Shown in pieces: positions 55,679 to 64,000 of a stretch of 64,000 bases of DNA. The stretch comes from Pseudomonas paraeruginosa PA7 (GTDB lineage: Bacteria > Pseudomonadota > Gammaproteobacteria > Pseudomonadales > Pseudomonadaceae). Location: NCBI RefSeq assembly GCF_000017205.1, contig NC_009656.1, positions 1,368,001 to 1,432,000 of the forward strand, given 5' to 3'. The translations under genes and the position numbers were made by a program. The notes under the pieces are model-generated. The model was not told the DNA's origin and made no database searches. It saw nothing but the letters and a program-made list of their open reading frames with translations. How positions within the stretch are numbered: position 1 is the stretch's first letter; each line of letters begins with the position of its first letter.

Positions 55679-56482
55679 TCATGGGCGATGCCAGAAGTCC
55701 GAGTACTCCTCGAGCGGGTAGCGCCGGCCATCGTAGCGTAGCGTGCGCTTCACCGTGCGCAACGGCTTGCCGTCCTCCGTCTCGCCATCGCCGACCCGCG
55801 AGGTGACGATCAGGTCGGCGAAGCCGTTGGTGCGCCCCGGGCCGAGCGCCAGGGTCAACTGCGAGACTTCCTGCTCGAAGCCGGGCTCGGCGGAGCAGAC
55901 CGAACCCTTCAGCGTCCGCCACTGGTCCAGGTAGGTGCTCAGCACCGGGCGCAGCTTGCCGTCGCCGGCCGGTACCACCAGGGTCAGCAGGTTGTCGAAG
56001 CCGGCGTCCGGACAACTGGCGCCGCGCGCCACGCTGTGGAAGACCACGCCGAAGGCGCGCACCGTCGGGCTCAGGCGGTAGCGCGCGGTGTCCAGCCAGA
56101 GACTATCGCTGCCGACGGCGACGGCGGCGTCCTCCTCGAACTCGCTGTCATGGCGTTCGAGCAGCTTGCCGCTGCGGCTGTCGACCTTGGCCAGCAACAG
56201 ATGCGGATGGCGTTCGCCTTCCACGGCGGTGTCGCCGGGATCCAGGTAGGCCATGGCGATCACCGTTTGTCCGCGATCGTCCGGCCAGGGCTTGCAGGCC
56301 ACGGCGGGGAACGGACCGGGGACGTCGTACGTCGGCTCGACCCAGCCGCTGTGGCCGAGCTGCCTGGCCACGGCATCGAGCAGATGGGGCGCGCAGGGTT
56401 GCGCTTCTCGGGCCTGCGCCTGGCTGGCAAGCCCCAGCAGCAGGCAACAGGTCCAGGCGCAGAGACGGCGGTCACGGTCCAT
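55679..56482 (-). CDS. Secreted protein of unknown function (267 aa)
   Basis: 267 residues with a signal peptide (MDRDRRLCAWTCCLLLGLASQAQA) and a soluble domain (EAQPCAPHLLDAVARQLGHSGWVEPTYDVPGPFPAVACKPWPDD). Four further Cys suggest periplasmic disulfides. No family recognised. Start at 56480-56482 gives a proper signal peptide; upstream codons are not homologous-looking. It marks the apparent end of the conserved chromosome before the secretion gene cluster. Confidence 0.78.
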   Translation of the reverse strand: MDRDRRLCAWTCCLLLGLASQAQAREAQPCAPHLLDAVARQLGHSGWVEPTYDVPGPFPAVACKPWPDDRGQTVIAMAYLDPGDTAVEGERHPHLLLAKVDSRSGKLLERHDSEFEEDAAVAVGSDSLWLDTARYRLSPTVRAFGVVFHSVARGASCPDAGFDNLLTLVVPAGDGKLRPVLSTYLDQWRTLKGSVCSAEPGFEQEVSQLTLALGPGRTNGFADLIVTSRVGDGETEDGKPLRTVKRTLRYDGRRYPLEEYSDFWHRP

Positions 56483-56579
56483 GTCGAAGGCATCCTTGGT
56501 GAGGGCGGGCACGGAGGTGGCCGGCGCTGCGGGACATTCTAGCGCCTGCGCCGGTGCCGCAACGAGCGGCGGCGCGCGT

Positions 56580-57047
56580 TCAGCGGAGCTCCACCGCCAG
56601 GCGCGCCCTGGCCAGCGCATCCGGGCTCACCTCCAGGTCCAGGCTGGTGACTTCCACGCCGCTGCGGCCGAGCGATTCGAACCAGCCGAGCAGGTCGGCG
56701 AGCTGGCCCTCCAGGGCCAGGTTCATCCGTCCGCTGCCTTCGCTGTCCATGCGCTCCACGTTCAGCCGCGCTTGCGCGCTGCTGCGCGCCAGCAGGCCGG
56801 GCAGCGCCGTGGCGTCGATGCGCGGGCCGCCGCCCGTGTCGCCGGGCAGACGCTGCAGATCGGCGTGCAGACGCAGTTCGTCCTGGTAGTGCCGTTCGGC
56901 ATCCAGCAAGGCCTGGCGTTGCGGTTGCCAGAGCAGGACCCAGGCCAGGGACAGGCCGAGGAACGCCGCCAGGCCGAGCAGCGCCCGGCGTTCGCGAGTG
57001 GGCAGGCGCAGCCAGCGGGCGTGCAGGGCGGAAGGGATGCGGGGCAT
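56580..57047 (-). CDS. gspM: T2SS inner-membrane protein GspM
   Basis: 155 residues: short cytosolic N terminus, one membrane span (ALLGLAAFLGLSLAWVLLWQ), and a periplasmic ferredoxin-like domain ending in LEVSPDALARARLAVELR. Partner of GspL in the assembly platform. Last gene of the T2SS operon, three bases after gspL. No gspN follows. Confidence 0.88.
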   Translation of the reverse strand: MPRIPSALHARWLRLPTRERRALLGLAAFLGLSLAWVLLWQPQRQALLDAERHYQDELRLHADLQRLPGDTGGGPRIDATALPGLLARSSAQARLNVERMDSEGSGRMNLALEGQLADLLGWFESLGRSGVEVTSLDLEVSPDALARARLAVELR

Positions 57048-57050
57048 GGC

Positions 57051-58130
57051 TCAGTCCTTTATCTGCAGGCGGGCGCTGACGCCATCGTGGCCGCGCACCG
57101 CGGAGTCGGCCTGGACGTCCAGGCCCTGGCGCGCCAGGCCTTCGCGCAGGCGCTCGAGATCGGCGAAGGCCGGCGCGCCGACCTCCAGGCTCCAGCCCTC
57201 GCCGGCCTGGTAGTCGAGCCGGCGGACCGTGGCGGTGGCGCCGCCACCGGCGCTCCAGGTGTCGGCCAGGCGATCCAGGCGTCGGGCCAGGTCGACCGGC
57301 GACTGGCCATCCTGGCGCAGGCGCGCCTGCACCTGGCGGGTCAGGTCGACGACCCGGCCCTCGCTGGGGAAGCGTTGCTGCCAGAGCGCCAGGTTGTCCT
57401 GCCGCAGCTCCGCGCTGCGCTGTTCCAGCAGCAGGCGATGGCCGATGTCCTGTCCCATTTGCGCCGCGCCGGCAAGTACCGCGAGCAGCGCCAGCAGGGG
57501 CCAGCGAATCCGTTTCGCGGTGTGCGCGGCGAACTCCCCCTGGCGCAGGTCGATGGCCAGTCGCGCGCCTTCGGCGAGCAATGGCCAGGGAGGGGCCTCG
57601 CTGCGCCGCAAACCGGGGGGAAGCACCGGGCCGAGGTCCTCCAGGCCGGCGTCGTCCAGCGCCAGCCGCTGCGCGCTGCCGGCGGACACCAGCCAGCGGC
57701 CGGCGCAGCGCAGGGCCAGCGGCGGATCGCCCGGCAGGCAGTCGACGTCGACATGGATGTGCTTCGGTCGCAGGTGCCGGGCCGCCAGGCGCGCGAGGCG
57801 CTCGCGTAGCCAGTCGCGGCGCACCGCGAACAGCCGGCAGAAACGAGCGTCGCGCAGGCCGCCGCGCGCCAGGTGCAGTTCTTCGAGGTCTTCCAGCAGG
57901 CGTTCCTCCAGCGCCGAGTCGAGCGCCTGGCGCAGCCAGCGACCGCTGCGGGCCGGTACTTCGATTTCATGGTGGCTGGTGGCCTCGGCCGGCAGCAGCA
58001 GGGTTAGCTCGGCACCGGCCAGGTCAGCGGCGGCCTGCCCGAGGTCGCCGTGGCGGACGTCATGGTCGGCGCGCCACCAGCACAGCGGTGCGTCGTCGGC
58101 GGTGGAAGTGAGGTAGAGCCAGGCTTGCAC
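57051..58130 (-). CDS. gspL: T2SS assembly-platform protein GspL
   Basis: 359 residues: a cytosolic actin-like domain (residues about 1-220, which docks the GspE ATPase), one membrane span (WPLLALLAVLAGAAQMGQDIG) and a periplasmic ferredoxin-like domain (VRRLDYQAGEGWSLEVGAPAF). Start is GTG at 58128-58130. Lies five bases after gspK. Confidence 0.88.
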   Translation of the reverse strand: MQAWLYLTSTADDAPLCWWRADHDVRHGDLGQAAADLAGAELTLLLPAEATSHHEIEVPARSGRWLRQALDSALEERLLEDLEELHLARGGLRDARFCRLFAVRRDWLRERLARLAARHLRPKHIHVDVDCLPGDPPLALRCAGRWLVSAGSAQRLALDDAGLEDLGPVLPPGLRRSEAPPWPLLAEGARLAIDLRQGEFAAHTAKRIRWPLLALLAVLAGAAQMGQDIGHRLLLEQRSAELRQDNLALWQQRFPSEGRVVDLTRQVQARLRQDGQSPVDLARRLDRLADTWSAGGGATATVRRLDYQAGEGWSLEVGAPAFADLERLREGLARQGLDVQADSAVRGHDGVSARLQIKD

Positions 58131-58135
58131 GGTGG

Positions 58136-59014
58136 TTACTCCGGGAAGGGAAGGTCGGGCGCCGCGAGCCGTCGGCGCAGGACCTGCACCTGGCCGTCGC
58201 TGCGGGTGCGCAGGTCGCTGAGCAGGCGTAACCGGTGTTCGCCGAGCTGGACGTCGAGCACGGCGCGGAAGCGCTCGCTGGCCACGGCGAGGCCGTACTG
58301 CTCGACCTTGCGCCCGGAAAGCAGCGGCTGCTCGATGAAGGCCTGCACACTGGGATAGCCGTCGGCCGGACGGGCCTGTACCAGGGCCTGGGCGATGCCC
58401 GGGTCGAGTCCTTCGAGGCAGGCCAGCTGCTCGGCCGGCGCGGTGTTCAGGTTCAGGCCGGCATCGCGCGTCGCCGCTACCCAGGGACGCAGGCGACGCA
58501 TGCCGGCGGCGTCCAGCGCTTCGAGGCGCCAGAGTTCGCTGGCGTCGGCGAATGGCAACGGCTTGCCGTCGTGACCGAGCGGTGCCGGGAGCCGGGCCGG
58601 GTCGTGCGGGGCCAGGCCGAGCAGGGCCACCAGGCGCTGGTAGCGGGCGCGGCTGATGTGGTCGCGGCCATCGCGCAGGCGGTCGAGGTTGAAGCGTGCG
58701 CCGAGGTCTTGCAGCTGGATGCGGATATGGCCGCCCTCGATCTCGAACTCCTGCGCGCCGCTGGCCCAGCGCTGTCCCAGGTGGACGCGAGCGAGGCCGT
58801 CGGCATCGCCGAGGTCGGCGAGCAATTGCTGGCGCGCCCAGGCCTCGCCGCTCAGCGCCAGTTGCCAGAGCTGTAGCTGGGCGGACTGGTTGGCGCCGCT
58901 GGCCAGGTTCAGGCGCTGGCGGGCGAGCATGTCGCTGATGACCAGGGTGACCAGGGCGGTGATCAGCAGCACGCTGATCAGGGCCACGCCGCGCTGCCCG
59001 TGCGTGTCACTCAT
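58136..59014 (-). CDS. gspK: T2SS minor pseudopilin GspK
   Basis: 292 residues. Prepilin leader MSDTHGQRG before VALISVLLITALVTLVISDM; position +5 is not Glu, as is normal for GspK, the tip pseudopilin. Large SAM-like/helical insertion (about 90-200) with RFNLDRLRDG and LNLNTAPAEQLACLEGLDPGIAQALVQARP. Processed by the prepilin peptidase, which must be encoded elsewhere. Overlaps gspJ by eight bases. Confidence 0.9.
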   Translation of the reverse strand: MSDTHGQRGVALISVLLITALVTLVISDMLARQRLNLASGANQSAQLQLWQLALSGEAWARQQLLADLGDADGLARVHLGQRWASGAQEFEIEGGHIRIQLQDLGARFNLDRLRDGRDHISRARYQRLVALLGLAPHDPARLPAPLGHDGKPLPFADASELWRLEALDAAGMRRLRPWVAATRDAGLNLNTAPAEQLACLEGLDPGIAQALVQARPADGYPSVQAFIEQPLLSGRKVEQYGLAVASERFRAVLDVQLGEHRLRLLSDLRTRSDGQVQVLRRRLAAPDLPFPE

Positions 59015-59606
59015 CGTCGCGCTCCTGGCCGCCGGGCAGCAGGACGACCCGGCGCAGGCCGGGATAGCCGGGCGCGTCGAACTCGATGTCGATCGCCTGT
59101 GGCAGGCTCAGCGGCGCGCCGTGGGCGGGCCAGGCGGGGTGCGTGCGGCCGTGGGCGTCGACATAGCCCAGGCGCCTCAGGGCCACCCCCTCGAGCAGCC
59201 GCTGGCTGTGGCCGGCGGGCACGTCCTGGTCGCGCTCCGGCGGGCTGCGGTACTCGCGGATCCAGGCGTCGTCCTGCCAGCGGTAGCTCACTTCCAGCAC
59301 CTCGCTGCGCCTCTGCGCCAGCGGATTGCTCCAGCCGCCGCGCACCAGACGCAGGCCGTCGGCGCGGCCGATCAGCGCCTGGCGGCGGCTCGGGTCGTCG
59401 CTCAGCGGCTGGCCGATGGCCTGGCTCAGGTCGCGCTCGAAGATGCCCAGCGCGCGTTGCAGCTGGCGCAGTTGCCGGTCGTGCTGGTCGATGCGCCGCT
59501 CGCTGTGCAGGACCCGCTCGAGCAACTGGTAGCAGGCCAGGCCGAGCAGGCTGAACAGGGCCATGGCGATCAGTACCTCGAGCAGGGTGAAGCCGCGCTG
59601 TTTCAT
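59007..59606 (-). CDS. gspJ: T2SS minor pseudopilin GspJ
   Basis: 199 residues. Leader MKQRG before FTLLEVLIAMALFSLLGLACYQLLERVLHS, with Glu5. The tip-complex minor pseudopilin body contains LQRALGIFERDLSQAIGQPL and EVLEVSYRWQDDAWIREY. Start at ATG 59604-59606, overlapping the gspI stop by four bases; the longer open frame upstream belongs to the gspI region in another frame. Confidence 0.92.
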   Translation of the reverse strand: MKQRGFTLLEVLIAMALFSLLGLACYQLLERVLHSERRIDQHDRQLRQLQRALGIFERDLSQAIGQPLSDDPSRRQALIGRADGLRLVRGGWSNPLAQRRSEVLEVSYRWQDDAWIREYRSPPERDQDVPAGHSQRLLEGVALRRLGYVDAHGRTHPAWPAHGAPLSLPQAIDIEFDAPGYPGLRRVVLLPGGQERDDE

Positions 59607-59986
59607 CGCCGCACCCCGACGAACCCGACCAGCAGCGCGCGTCGCACGGGGCGCGGCCCGGCGAGCGAAACCTCGACGCTGACCCTGCGCAGGCGCGGGT
59701 CCGGCGCGGCCTCGACGTCGCTGGCCAGCAGCCAGTCGCGGCCACCGAAGGCGACCTGTTCCTGGCGCCGGCCATCGCCGAGCGGACGCATGCCGGCGCG
59801 CAGCTCGCCGAGTCGGTTGTCGGCCAGCCACTGGGCGAGGCTGCGCTCGGTCAGCCCCGCGCTGTTGCCGGCGATGTGCTGGGCGGCGCTGTAGAGCGCG
59901 ACCGAGAGGACGGCGAAGATAGCCAGGGCGACCATCACCTCGAGCAGGGTGAAGCCCCGTTGCCGCCGGTTTTCACAGCGCTTCAA
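59603..59986 (-). CDS. gspI: T2SS minor pseudopilin GspI
   Basis: 127 residues. Leader MKRCENRRQRG before FTLLEVMVALAIFAVLSVALYSAAQHIAGNS, then the conserved W-x-x-x-N (QWLADNRLGEL) typical of GspI. The apparent start is TTG at 59984-59986 inside the end of gspH (14-base overlap), the only start in the upstream segment that gives a normal leader. Confidence 0.9.
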   Translation of the reverse strand: MKRCENRRQRGFTLLEVMVALAIFAVLSVALYSAAQHIAGNSAGLTERSLAQWLADNRLGELRAGMRPLGDGRRQEQVAFGGRDWLLASDVEAAPDPRLRRVSVEVSLAGPRPVRRALLVGFVGVRR

Positions 59987-60479
59987 CGCGGACCTCCGCG
60001 AGACCGTCGCTGGACAGCGCGTACAGCGGCTGGCCGCGGTACTCCAGGCGCAGGCTGAAGGGCGTGATCTCGTCGCTGGACAGCACCAGCAACTGGGGGG
60101 CGCGGCTACGCCGCGAGCGTCCCGGCGTCGGTGCGTCCGCGCCGGCCTCCAGGTTCAGGCGCAGGCTCTCCGGCAATGTCTGCGGCCGGTAGCCGGGCGC
60201 CGGACGCCACTCGCCGTCGAGATCGAGTACCTGCACCGAGTAACCCCGGCGCTCGATGCGCAGGCCGTAGTCACGCTGGCTGAGCAGGGCGTCCTGGCGC
60301 AACAGGCCGAACAGGCTGCGCAGGCGTTCGGTCTCGCGCCGCGCCTGCTGGCCGCCGCTGTCGACCTGGGCCAGGCCGGCCAGGCCGGCGAGCAGGCCGA
60401 CCAGCAGGACCACCACCAGCACTTCCAGCAGGGTGAAGCCGCGCTGGCCGGGCTGTCGCAGCATGCCGCGCACAGGCAT
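59973..60479 (-). CDS. gspH: T2SS minor pseudopilin GspH
   Basis: 168 residues. Leader MPVRGMLRQPGQRG before FTLLEVLVVVLLVGLLAGLAGLA; body DALLSQRDYGLRIERRGYSVQVLDLDGEWRP is typical for GspH. ATG at 60477-60479, one base after the gspG stop codon. Confidence 0.92.
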   Translation of the reverse strand: MPVRGMLRQPGQRGFTLLEVLVVVLLVGLLAGLAGLAQVDSGGQQARRETERLRSLFGLLRQDALLSQRDYGLRIERRGYSVQVLDLDGEWRPAPGYRPQTLPESLRLNLEAGADAPTPGRSRRSRAPQLLVLSSDEITPFSLRLEYRGQPLYALSSDGLAEVRVEAL

Positions 60480-60480
60480 G

Positions 60481-60915
60481 TCAGAGGTTCCAGCTGCCGA
60501 TGTCGGCGTTCAGCCCCTCGCCGCCGCTGCGGCCGTCGGCGCCGTAGGAGAACAGGTCGTAGGCGTTGCCCTGGCTGCCGGGCACGATGTACTGGTAGGG
60601 ATTGCCCCAGGGGTCGATCGGCAGGCGCTTGAGGTAGCCGTCGGGATTCCAGTTGCGCGCCGGCGGGCTTCCCGACGGCTTGCTCACCAGCGCCTCGAGG
60701 CCCTGCTGGGTGCTCGGGTAGCCATGGTTGTCGAGCTTGTAGATGTCCAGGGCCATGGCGATGGCCTTGATGTCGCTCTGTGCGGCGGTGACCTTGGCCT
60801 GGTCCGGACGGCTCATGATCTGCGGGACCACCAGCGCGGCGAGCACGCCGAGGATGACCACGACCACCATGATTTCGATCAGGGTGAAACCCCGTTGCTT
60901 GAAGTGCGTGCGCAT
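60481..60915 (-). CDS. gspG: T2SS major pseudopilin GspG
   Basis: 144 residues. Leader MRTHFKQRG before FTLIEIMVVVVILGVLAALVVPQIMSRPDQAKV, Glu5 present. C-terminal Ca2+-loop region typical of major pseudopilins: YLKRLPIDPWGNPYQY, FSYGADGRSGGEGLNADIGSW. Close to XcpT in style but with different residues (PGSQGNAYDLFSYG against XcpT's PGTKGPFDLYSLG as I recall), so a paralogue rather than the Xcp subunit. Confidence 0.95.
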   Translation of the reverse strand: MRTHFKQRGFTLIEIMVVVVILGVLAALVVPQIMSRPDQAKVTAAQSDIKAIAMALDIYKLDNHGYPSTQQGLEALVSKPSGSPPARNWNPDGYLKRLPIDPWGNPYQYIVPGSQGNAYDLFSYGADGRSGGEGLNADIGSWNL

Positions 60916-60930
60916 GCGCGCTCCTGTCTT

Positions 60931-62148
60931 TCAGGTGATGAGTTGGTTGAGGCTGAGGATGGGCATCAGGATCGCCAGCACGATGAGCAGTACGCTGGCG
61001 CCCATGAACACCAGCATCGCCGGCTCGAACAGGCCGACCAGCATGGCGATGCGGTTCGCCAGCTGGGCTTCCTGCTGGCGCGCGGCGCGGTCGAGCATGG
61101 CGTCCAGCTCGCCGGAGCGTTCGCCGCTGGCGATCATGTAGAGCATCATCGGCGGGAAATGCCCGCTCCGTTCCAGCGCCCGGGTCAGGCCGCCACCTTC
61201 GCGCACGGAGCGGGCGACGTCTTTCAGACCGGTCCGAATCTGCTGGTTGGCGACCACCTCGGCGGCGATCTCCAGCGCGTCCACCAGCGGCACGCCGCTG
61301 CGCCCGAGGATCGCCAGGGTGCTGACGAAGCGGGTGCAGTTGCTGGCGCGGATCACCCGTCCGAGCAATGGCAGGCGCAACTGGAGACGGTGCCAGCGCA
61401 GGCGCGCGGCGGGCTTGCGCAGGGCCATTCGGGCGGCCCCGGAGAGGCCGCCGCCGATCACCAGCAGGAGCATCCCGTAGTCGCGCAGCAGGTTGCTCAG
61501 GGCGATCAGCCCGCGGGTCAGGACCGGCAGCTCCTGGCCGCTGTCGATGAACACCTTGACCACGTCCGGTACCACGAAACCGAGCAGGAAGCCGACGATG
61601 CCGAAGGCCGCCAGCAGGAGGATGCCCGGGTACAGCATCGCCAGCTGGATCTGCTGGCGCGCGGCCTGGCGCGCCTCGGTGTAGTCGGCCAGTTGCATGA
61701 GCACCTGGCCGAGGTGGCCGGCGCGTTCGCCGGCGGCCACGGTGGCCCGGTACAGCGCCGGGAAGGCGCGGGGGAACTCGCCCATGGCGCGGGCCAGGCC
61801 GTGTCCTTCGAGGACCCGCGAGCGGATCGCCAGGAGCATGCCCTGCCGGCTGCGCTTCTCGCATTGCGCGGCGACCGCCGAGAGGACTTCCTCCAGGGGC
61901 AGGGCGGCCTGTACCAGGGTGGCCAGCTGGCGGGTAAGCAGGGCCAGCTCGGCGGCGCCGAGGGCGCGGCTGGAGGGTGCTCCCGCGGCCTGGTCCGGAG
62001 CCCGGCTGCCCCGCGCCGGCCTGACCTGCAGGGGGACCAGGTTGCGTTCGCGCAGCAGCTGGCGCGCCTGGCGCAGGCTGTCGGCTTCCTGCACGCCGCG
62101 GCTGCGGCGTCCGGCGTTGCACATGGCGAGGTATTCATAGGCAGCCAT
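60931..62148 (-). CDS. gspF: T2SS inner-membrane platform protein GspF
   Basis: 405 residues: cytosolic helical bundles around three membrane spans, with the duplicated PilC/GspF domain (LALLTRQLATLVQAALPLEEVLSAV and TRFVSTLAILGRSGVPLVDALEIAAEVV) and ALERSGHFPPMMLYMIASGERSGELDAML. Start ATG 62146-62148 (MAAYEYLAMC) follows gspE by five bases. Confidence 0.94.
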   Translation of the reverse strand: MAAYEYLAMCNAGRRSRGVQEADSLRQARQLLRERNLVPLQVRPARGSRAPDQAAGAPSSRALGAAELALLTRQLATLVQAALPLEEVLSAVAAQCEKRSRQGMLLAIRSRVLEGHGLARAMGEFPRAFPALYRATVAAGERAGHLGQVLMQLADYTEARQAARQQIQLAMLYPGILLLAAFGIVGFLLGFVVPDVVKVFIDSGQELPVLTRGLIALSNLLRDYGMLLLVIGGGLSGAARMALRKPAARLRWHRLQLRLPLLGRVIRASNCTRFVSTLAILGRSGVPLVDALEIAAEVVANQQIRTGLKDVARSVREGGGLTRALERSGHFPPMMLYMIASGERSGELDAMLDRAARQQEAQLANRIAMLVGLFEPAMLVFMGASVLLIVLAILMPILSLNQLIT

Positions 62149-62153
62149 GGCGT

Positions 62154-63626
62154 TCAGTCCTCCTGGGTCACGCGCAGCAGTTCCTCGACGCTGGTGATGC
62201 CCTGCAGCACCTTTTCGCGACCGTCGGCGAACAGGCTGTGGCCGTGCAGGCGGGCGTAGCGGGCCAGCTCGGCCTCGCCGGCGCCTGCGTGGACCCGCTG
62301 GCGCAGGCCCTCGTCGAACAGGACCAGTTCGTAGATACCCTGGCGGCCCCGGTAGCCGCTGTGCTGGCAGGCCGGGCAGCCCTGTGGGTGGAACAGCGTC
62401 GGTGGCGCCAGCGGGTCGAGGCCGAGGCGCTCGCAGGCGCCGCCATCGGCCGGCGCCGGTCGCTTGCACTGCGGGCAGAGCACGCGCACCAGACGCTGGG
62501 CGAGCACGCCGAGCAGCGAGGTACAGAGCAGGAACGGCTCGACGCCCATGTCCACCAGGCGGGTGACCGCGCCCACCGCGCTGTTGGTGTGCAGGGTGGA
62601 AAGCACCAGGTGGCCGGTCAGGGACGCCTGCACGGCGATCTCGGCGGTCTCGCGGTCACGGATCTCGCCGACCATCACCACGTCCGGATCCTGCCGGAGG
62701 ATCGCGCGCAGGCCACGGGCGAAGGACATGTCGACCTTGGTGTTGACCTGGGTCTGGCCGATCCCGGGGAGGTGGTATTCCACCGGGTCCTCGATGGTGA
62801 GGATGTTGCGGGTCTGGCTGTTGAGGCTGGCCAGCCCGGCGTACAGGGTGGTGGTCTTGCCGGAGCCGGTGGGACCGGTGACCAGGAGGATGCCGTGGGG
62901 CCGGCGCAGGGCGCCTTCCAGGCGTCCGCGGGTGGCCTCGGCCATGCCCAGGCGCCCCAGGTCCAGGCGTCCGGCCTGCTTGTCGAGCAGGCGCATCACC
63001 ACGCGCTCGCCGTGGGCCGAGGGCAGGGTCGAGACGCGCACGTCGACCTCGTGGCCGGCGATGCGCAGGGCGATGCGACCGTCCTGGGGGATGCGCTTCT
63101 CGGCGATGTCCAGCCTGGCCATCACCTTGATCCGCGAGACCAGCAGGCCGGCCAGTTCGCGGCGCGGACGAAGCACTTCGCGCAGCAGCCCGTCGACCCG
63201 CAGGCGCACCGACAGGTGTTGCTCGAAGGTCTCCAAGTGGATGTCCGAGGCCTTGGCCTTGACCGCCTCGCCGAGGATGGCGTTGATCAGGCGGATGATC
63301 GGCGCGTCGTCTTCCTGGTCGAGCAGGTCGGTGGTCCGTGGCAGTTGCTCGGCGAGGCTGGCCAGGTCGTCCTGCTCGGCGATCTGCTCGCCCAGGCCCT
63401 CGGCGACCTGCATGGCGTCGTCGCGCCCGTCGCGGTAGAGCTCGGCCAGGCGTCGGGCGAAGTCCTCCGCGCCGAGCACCTGGCAGCGCGGCGCGCCGGC
63501 ATGGCGGCGGCGCACTTCGGCGAGGATCGCCAGCGCGGTGTCGGCGCGGCAGTACAGTCGCTCGGCGTCCAGCAGCACGCCGTGACGACGCGCGTAGCTG
63601 AACGGCAGACGGTCCACGGCGCTCAC
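62154..63626 (-). CDS. gspE: T2SS ATPase GspE
   Basis: 490 residues, cytosolic hexameric motor. Walker A G251-PTGSGKTTT, Asp box and Walker B around [31 protein letters not shown], His box STLHTN, and a four-Cys zinc module (LCPQCKRP to [12 protein letters not shown]). The N-terminal 120 residues match the N1E GspL-docking type; I do not see the RLGxxL MshEN motif there. Start GTG 63624-63626 overlaps the gspD stop by four bases (GTGA). Confidence 0.95.
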   Translation of the reverse strand: MSAVDRLPFSYARRHGVLLDAERLYCRADTALAILAEVRRRHAGAPRCQVLGAEDFARRLAELYRDGRDDAMQVAEGLGEQIAEQDDLASLAEQLPRTTDLLDQEDDAPIIRLINAILGEAVKAKASDIHLETFEQHLSVRLRVDGLLREVLRPRRELAGLLVSRIKVMARLDIAEKRIPQDGRIALRIAGHEVDVRVSTLPSAHGERVVMRLLDKQAGRLDLGRLGMAEATRGRLEGALRRPHGILLVTGPTGSGKTTTLYAGLASLNSQTRNILTIEDPVEYHLPGIGQTQVNTKVDMSFARGLRAILRQDPDVVMVGEIRDRETAEIAVQASLTGHLVLSTLHTNSAVGAVTRLVDMGVEPFLLCTSLLGVLAQRLVRVLCPQCKRPAPADGGACERLGLDPLAPPTLFHPQGCPACQHSGYRGRQGIYELVLFDEGLRQRVHAGAGEAELARYARLHGHSLFADGREKVLQGITSVEELLRVTQED

Positions 63627-64000
63627 CGACGGGCTCCCTTGCGCATGTCGACCACCTTGTCCCCGGCGCCGTCGAACAGCCGGCGCGGATCCTCGGGCAG
63701 CAACAGGCCGTTGGCGCCGCCGGCGGCCGGGCGCAGCTGGCGCAGGCCGTCATACTTGCGCTGGCTGAGGCTGTCGGCGTTGGCGGTATTGCGCAGCAGG
63801 GTCGGACGCAGGAAGACCATCAGGTTGGTCTTCTCGTTGACGTCCTTGGTGCTGCGGAACAGCCGGCCGAGCAGCGGGATGCTGCCGAGCAGCGGGACCT
63901 TGCTGACCTGGGTCTTGACGTTGTCCTTGATCAGGCCGCCGATGACGATGATCTGCCCGTCGTCGGCGAGGATGGTGCTCTTCACCGAACGTTTGTTGGT
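63623..64000 (-). CDS. gspD: T2SS outer-membrane secretin GspD, C-terminal part
   Basis: The last 125 residues of a secretin, continuing past the window edge. Contains the secretin beta-barrel signature: [60 protein letters not shown] short C-terminal S-domain-like tail follows. It is immediately upstream of and co-oriented with gspE, unlike xcpQ. gspC is expected just beyond the window. Confidence 0.95.
   Translation of the reverse strand, partial: TNKRSVKSTILADDGQIIVIGGLIKDNVKTQVSKVPLLGSIPLLGRLFRSTKDVNEKTNLMVFLRPTLLRNTANADSLSQRKYDGLRQLRPAAGGANGLLLPEDPRRLFDGAGDKVVDMRKGARR

Noticed and set aside
56580..64000. Assignment of the secretion operon to xcp or hxc
   Set aside because: In xcp, the secretin gene is divergent from the gspE-M block and the flanking genes differ. 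hxc lies in the PA0677-PA0687 region with phosphatase genes. Here gspD is directly upstream of gspE in the same orientation beside PA3716-like genes.

Overview
The window reads as the chromosome of Pseudomonas aeruginosa or a very close relative. It is GC-rich, gene order matches the PAO1 neighbourhood purL to lasB to nalC/armR as I remember it, and it carries lasB with its two LasR boxes, nalC and armR. Several alleles are unusually far from PAO1 (LasB propeptide and mature chain, ArmR N-terminus, NalC C-terminus). The right end is an additional type II secretion (T2SS) cluster that PAO1 lacks at this site. Together these suggest the PA7-like clade (P. paraeruginosa). That is an inference from memory of those proteins, not a database comparison.

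Layout. 1-3.9 kb: 3' part of purL, a CDGSH Fe-S protein and a small NIF3-like protein. 4.1-11.3 kb (minus): nagR-nagA-SIS deaminase-nagF-nagE, a complete N-acetylglucosamine PTS uptake and catabolism operon with a candidate operator at its promoter. 11.4-20 kb: L,D-transpeptidase-like protein, two head-to-head Nudix hydrolases, gamma-carbonic anhydrase-like protein, DUF1289 protein, purT, SGNH hydrolase, MFS symporter, CorC-type CBS protein and CcsA/YpjD-like protein. 20-23.7 kb: ffh and the rpsP-rimM-trmD-rplS operon. 23.8-31.9 kb: acyl-CoA thioesterase, a MshEN-domain protein, CPA1 antiporter, xerD, dsbC, hom and thrC. 32.2-33.9 kb: a small unknown gene and a class III CoA-transferase.

34.2-44.5 kb (plus): a compact six-gene operon of DUF2170 protein, PspA, YqiJ-like membrane protein, YqiK-like flotillin, a 1746-residue AAA ATPase and a single-HKD phospholipase D-like enzyme. 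A pair of TTACATGT-type palindromes 22 bp apart precedes it. This is the least understood system in the window and my main candidate for new biology: membrane-coating and membrane-domain proteins coupled to a giant ATPase and a phosphodiesterase.

44.6-56.5 kb: yaeQ family, recJ, lasB, an old yellow enzyme, a small unknown protein, nalC divergent from PA3720-like/armR, an MFS exporter behind a SoxR-type box, an FKBP isomerase, a WG-repeat lipoprotein and a secreted unknown protein. 56.6-64 kb (minus): T2SS genes gspD(partial)-E-F-G-H-I-J-K-L-M in one tightly packed operon. Because gspD lies immediately upstream of gspE on the same strand, this is not the xcp locus, where xcpPQ diverge from xcpR-Z. 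It best fits the Txc system described in strain PA7. LasB is an exported protease of the Xcp system, so this window places a major T2SS substrate about 8 kb from a different T2SS. I see no tRNA, rRNA, CRISPR array, insertion sequence or integrase of a mobile element.
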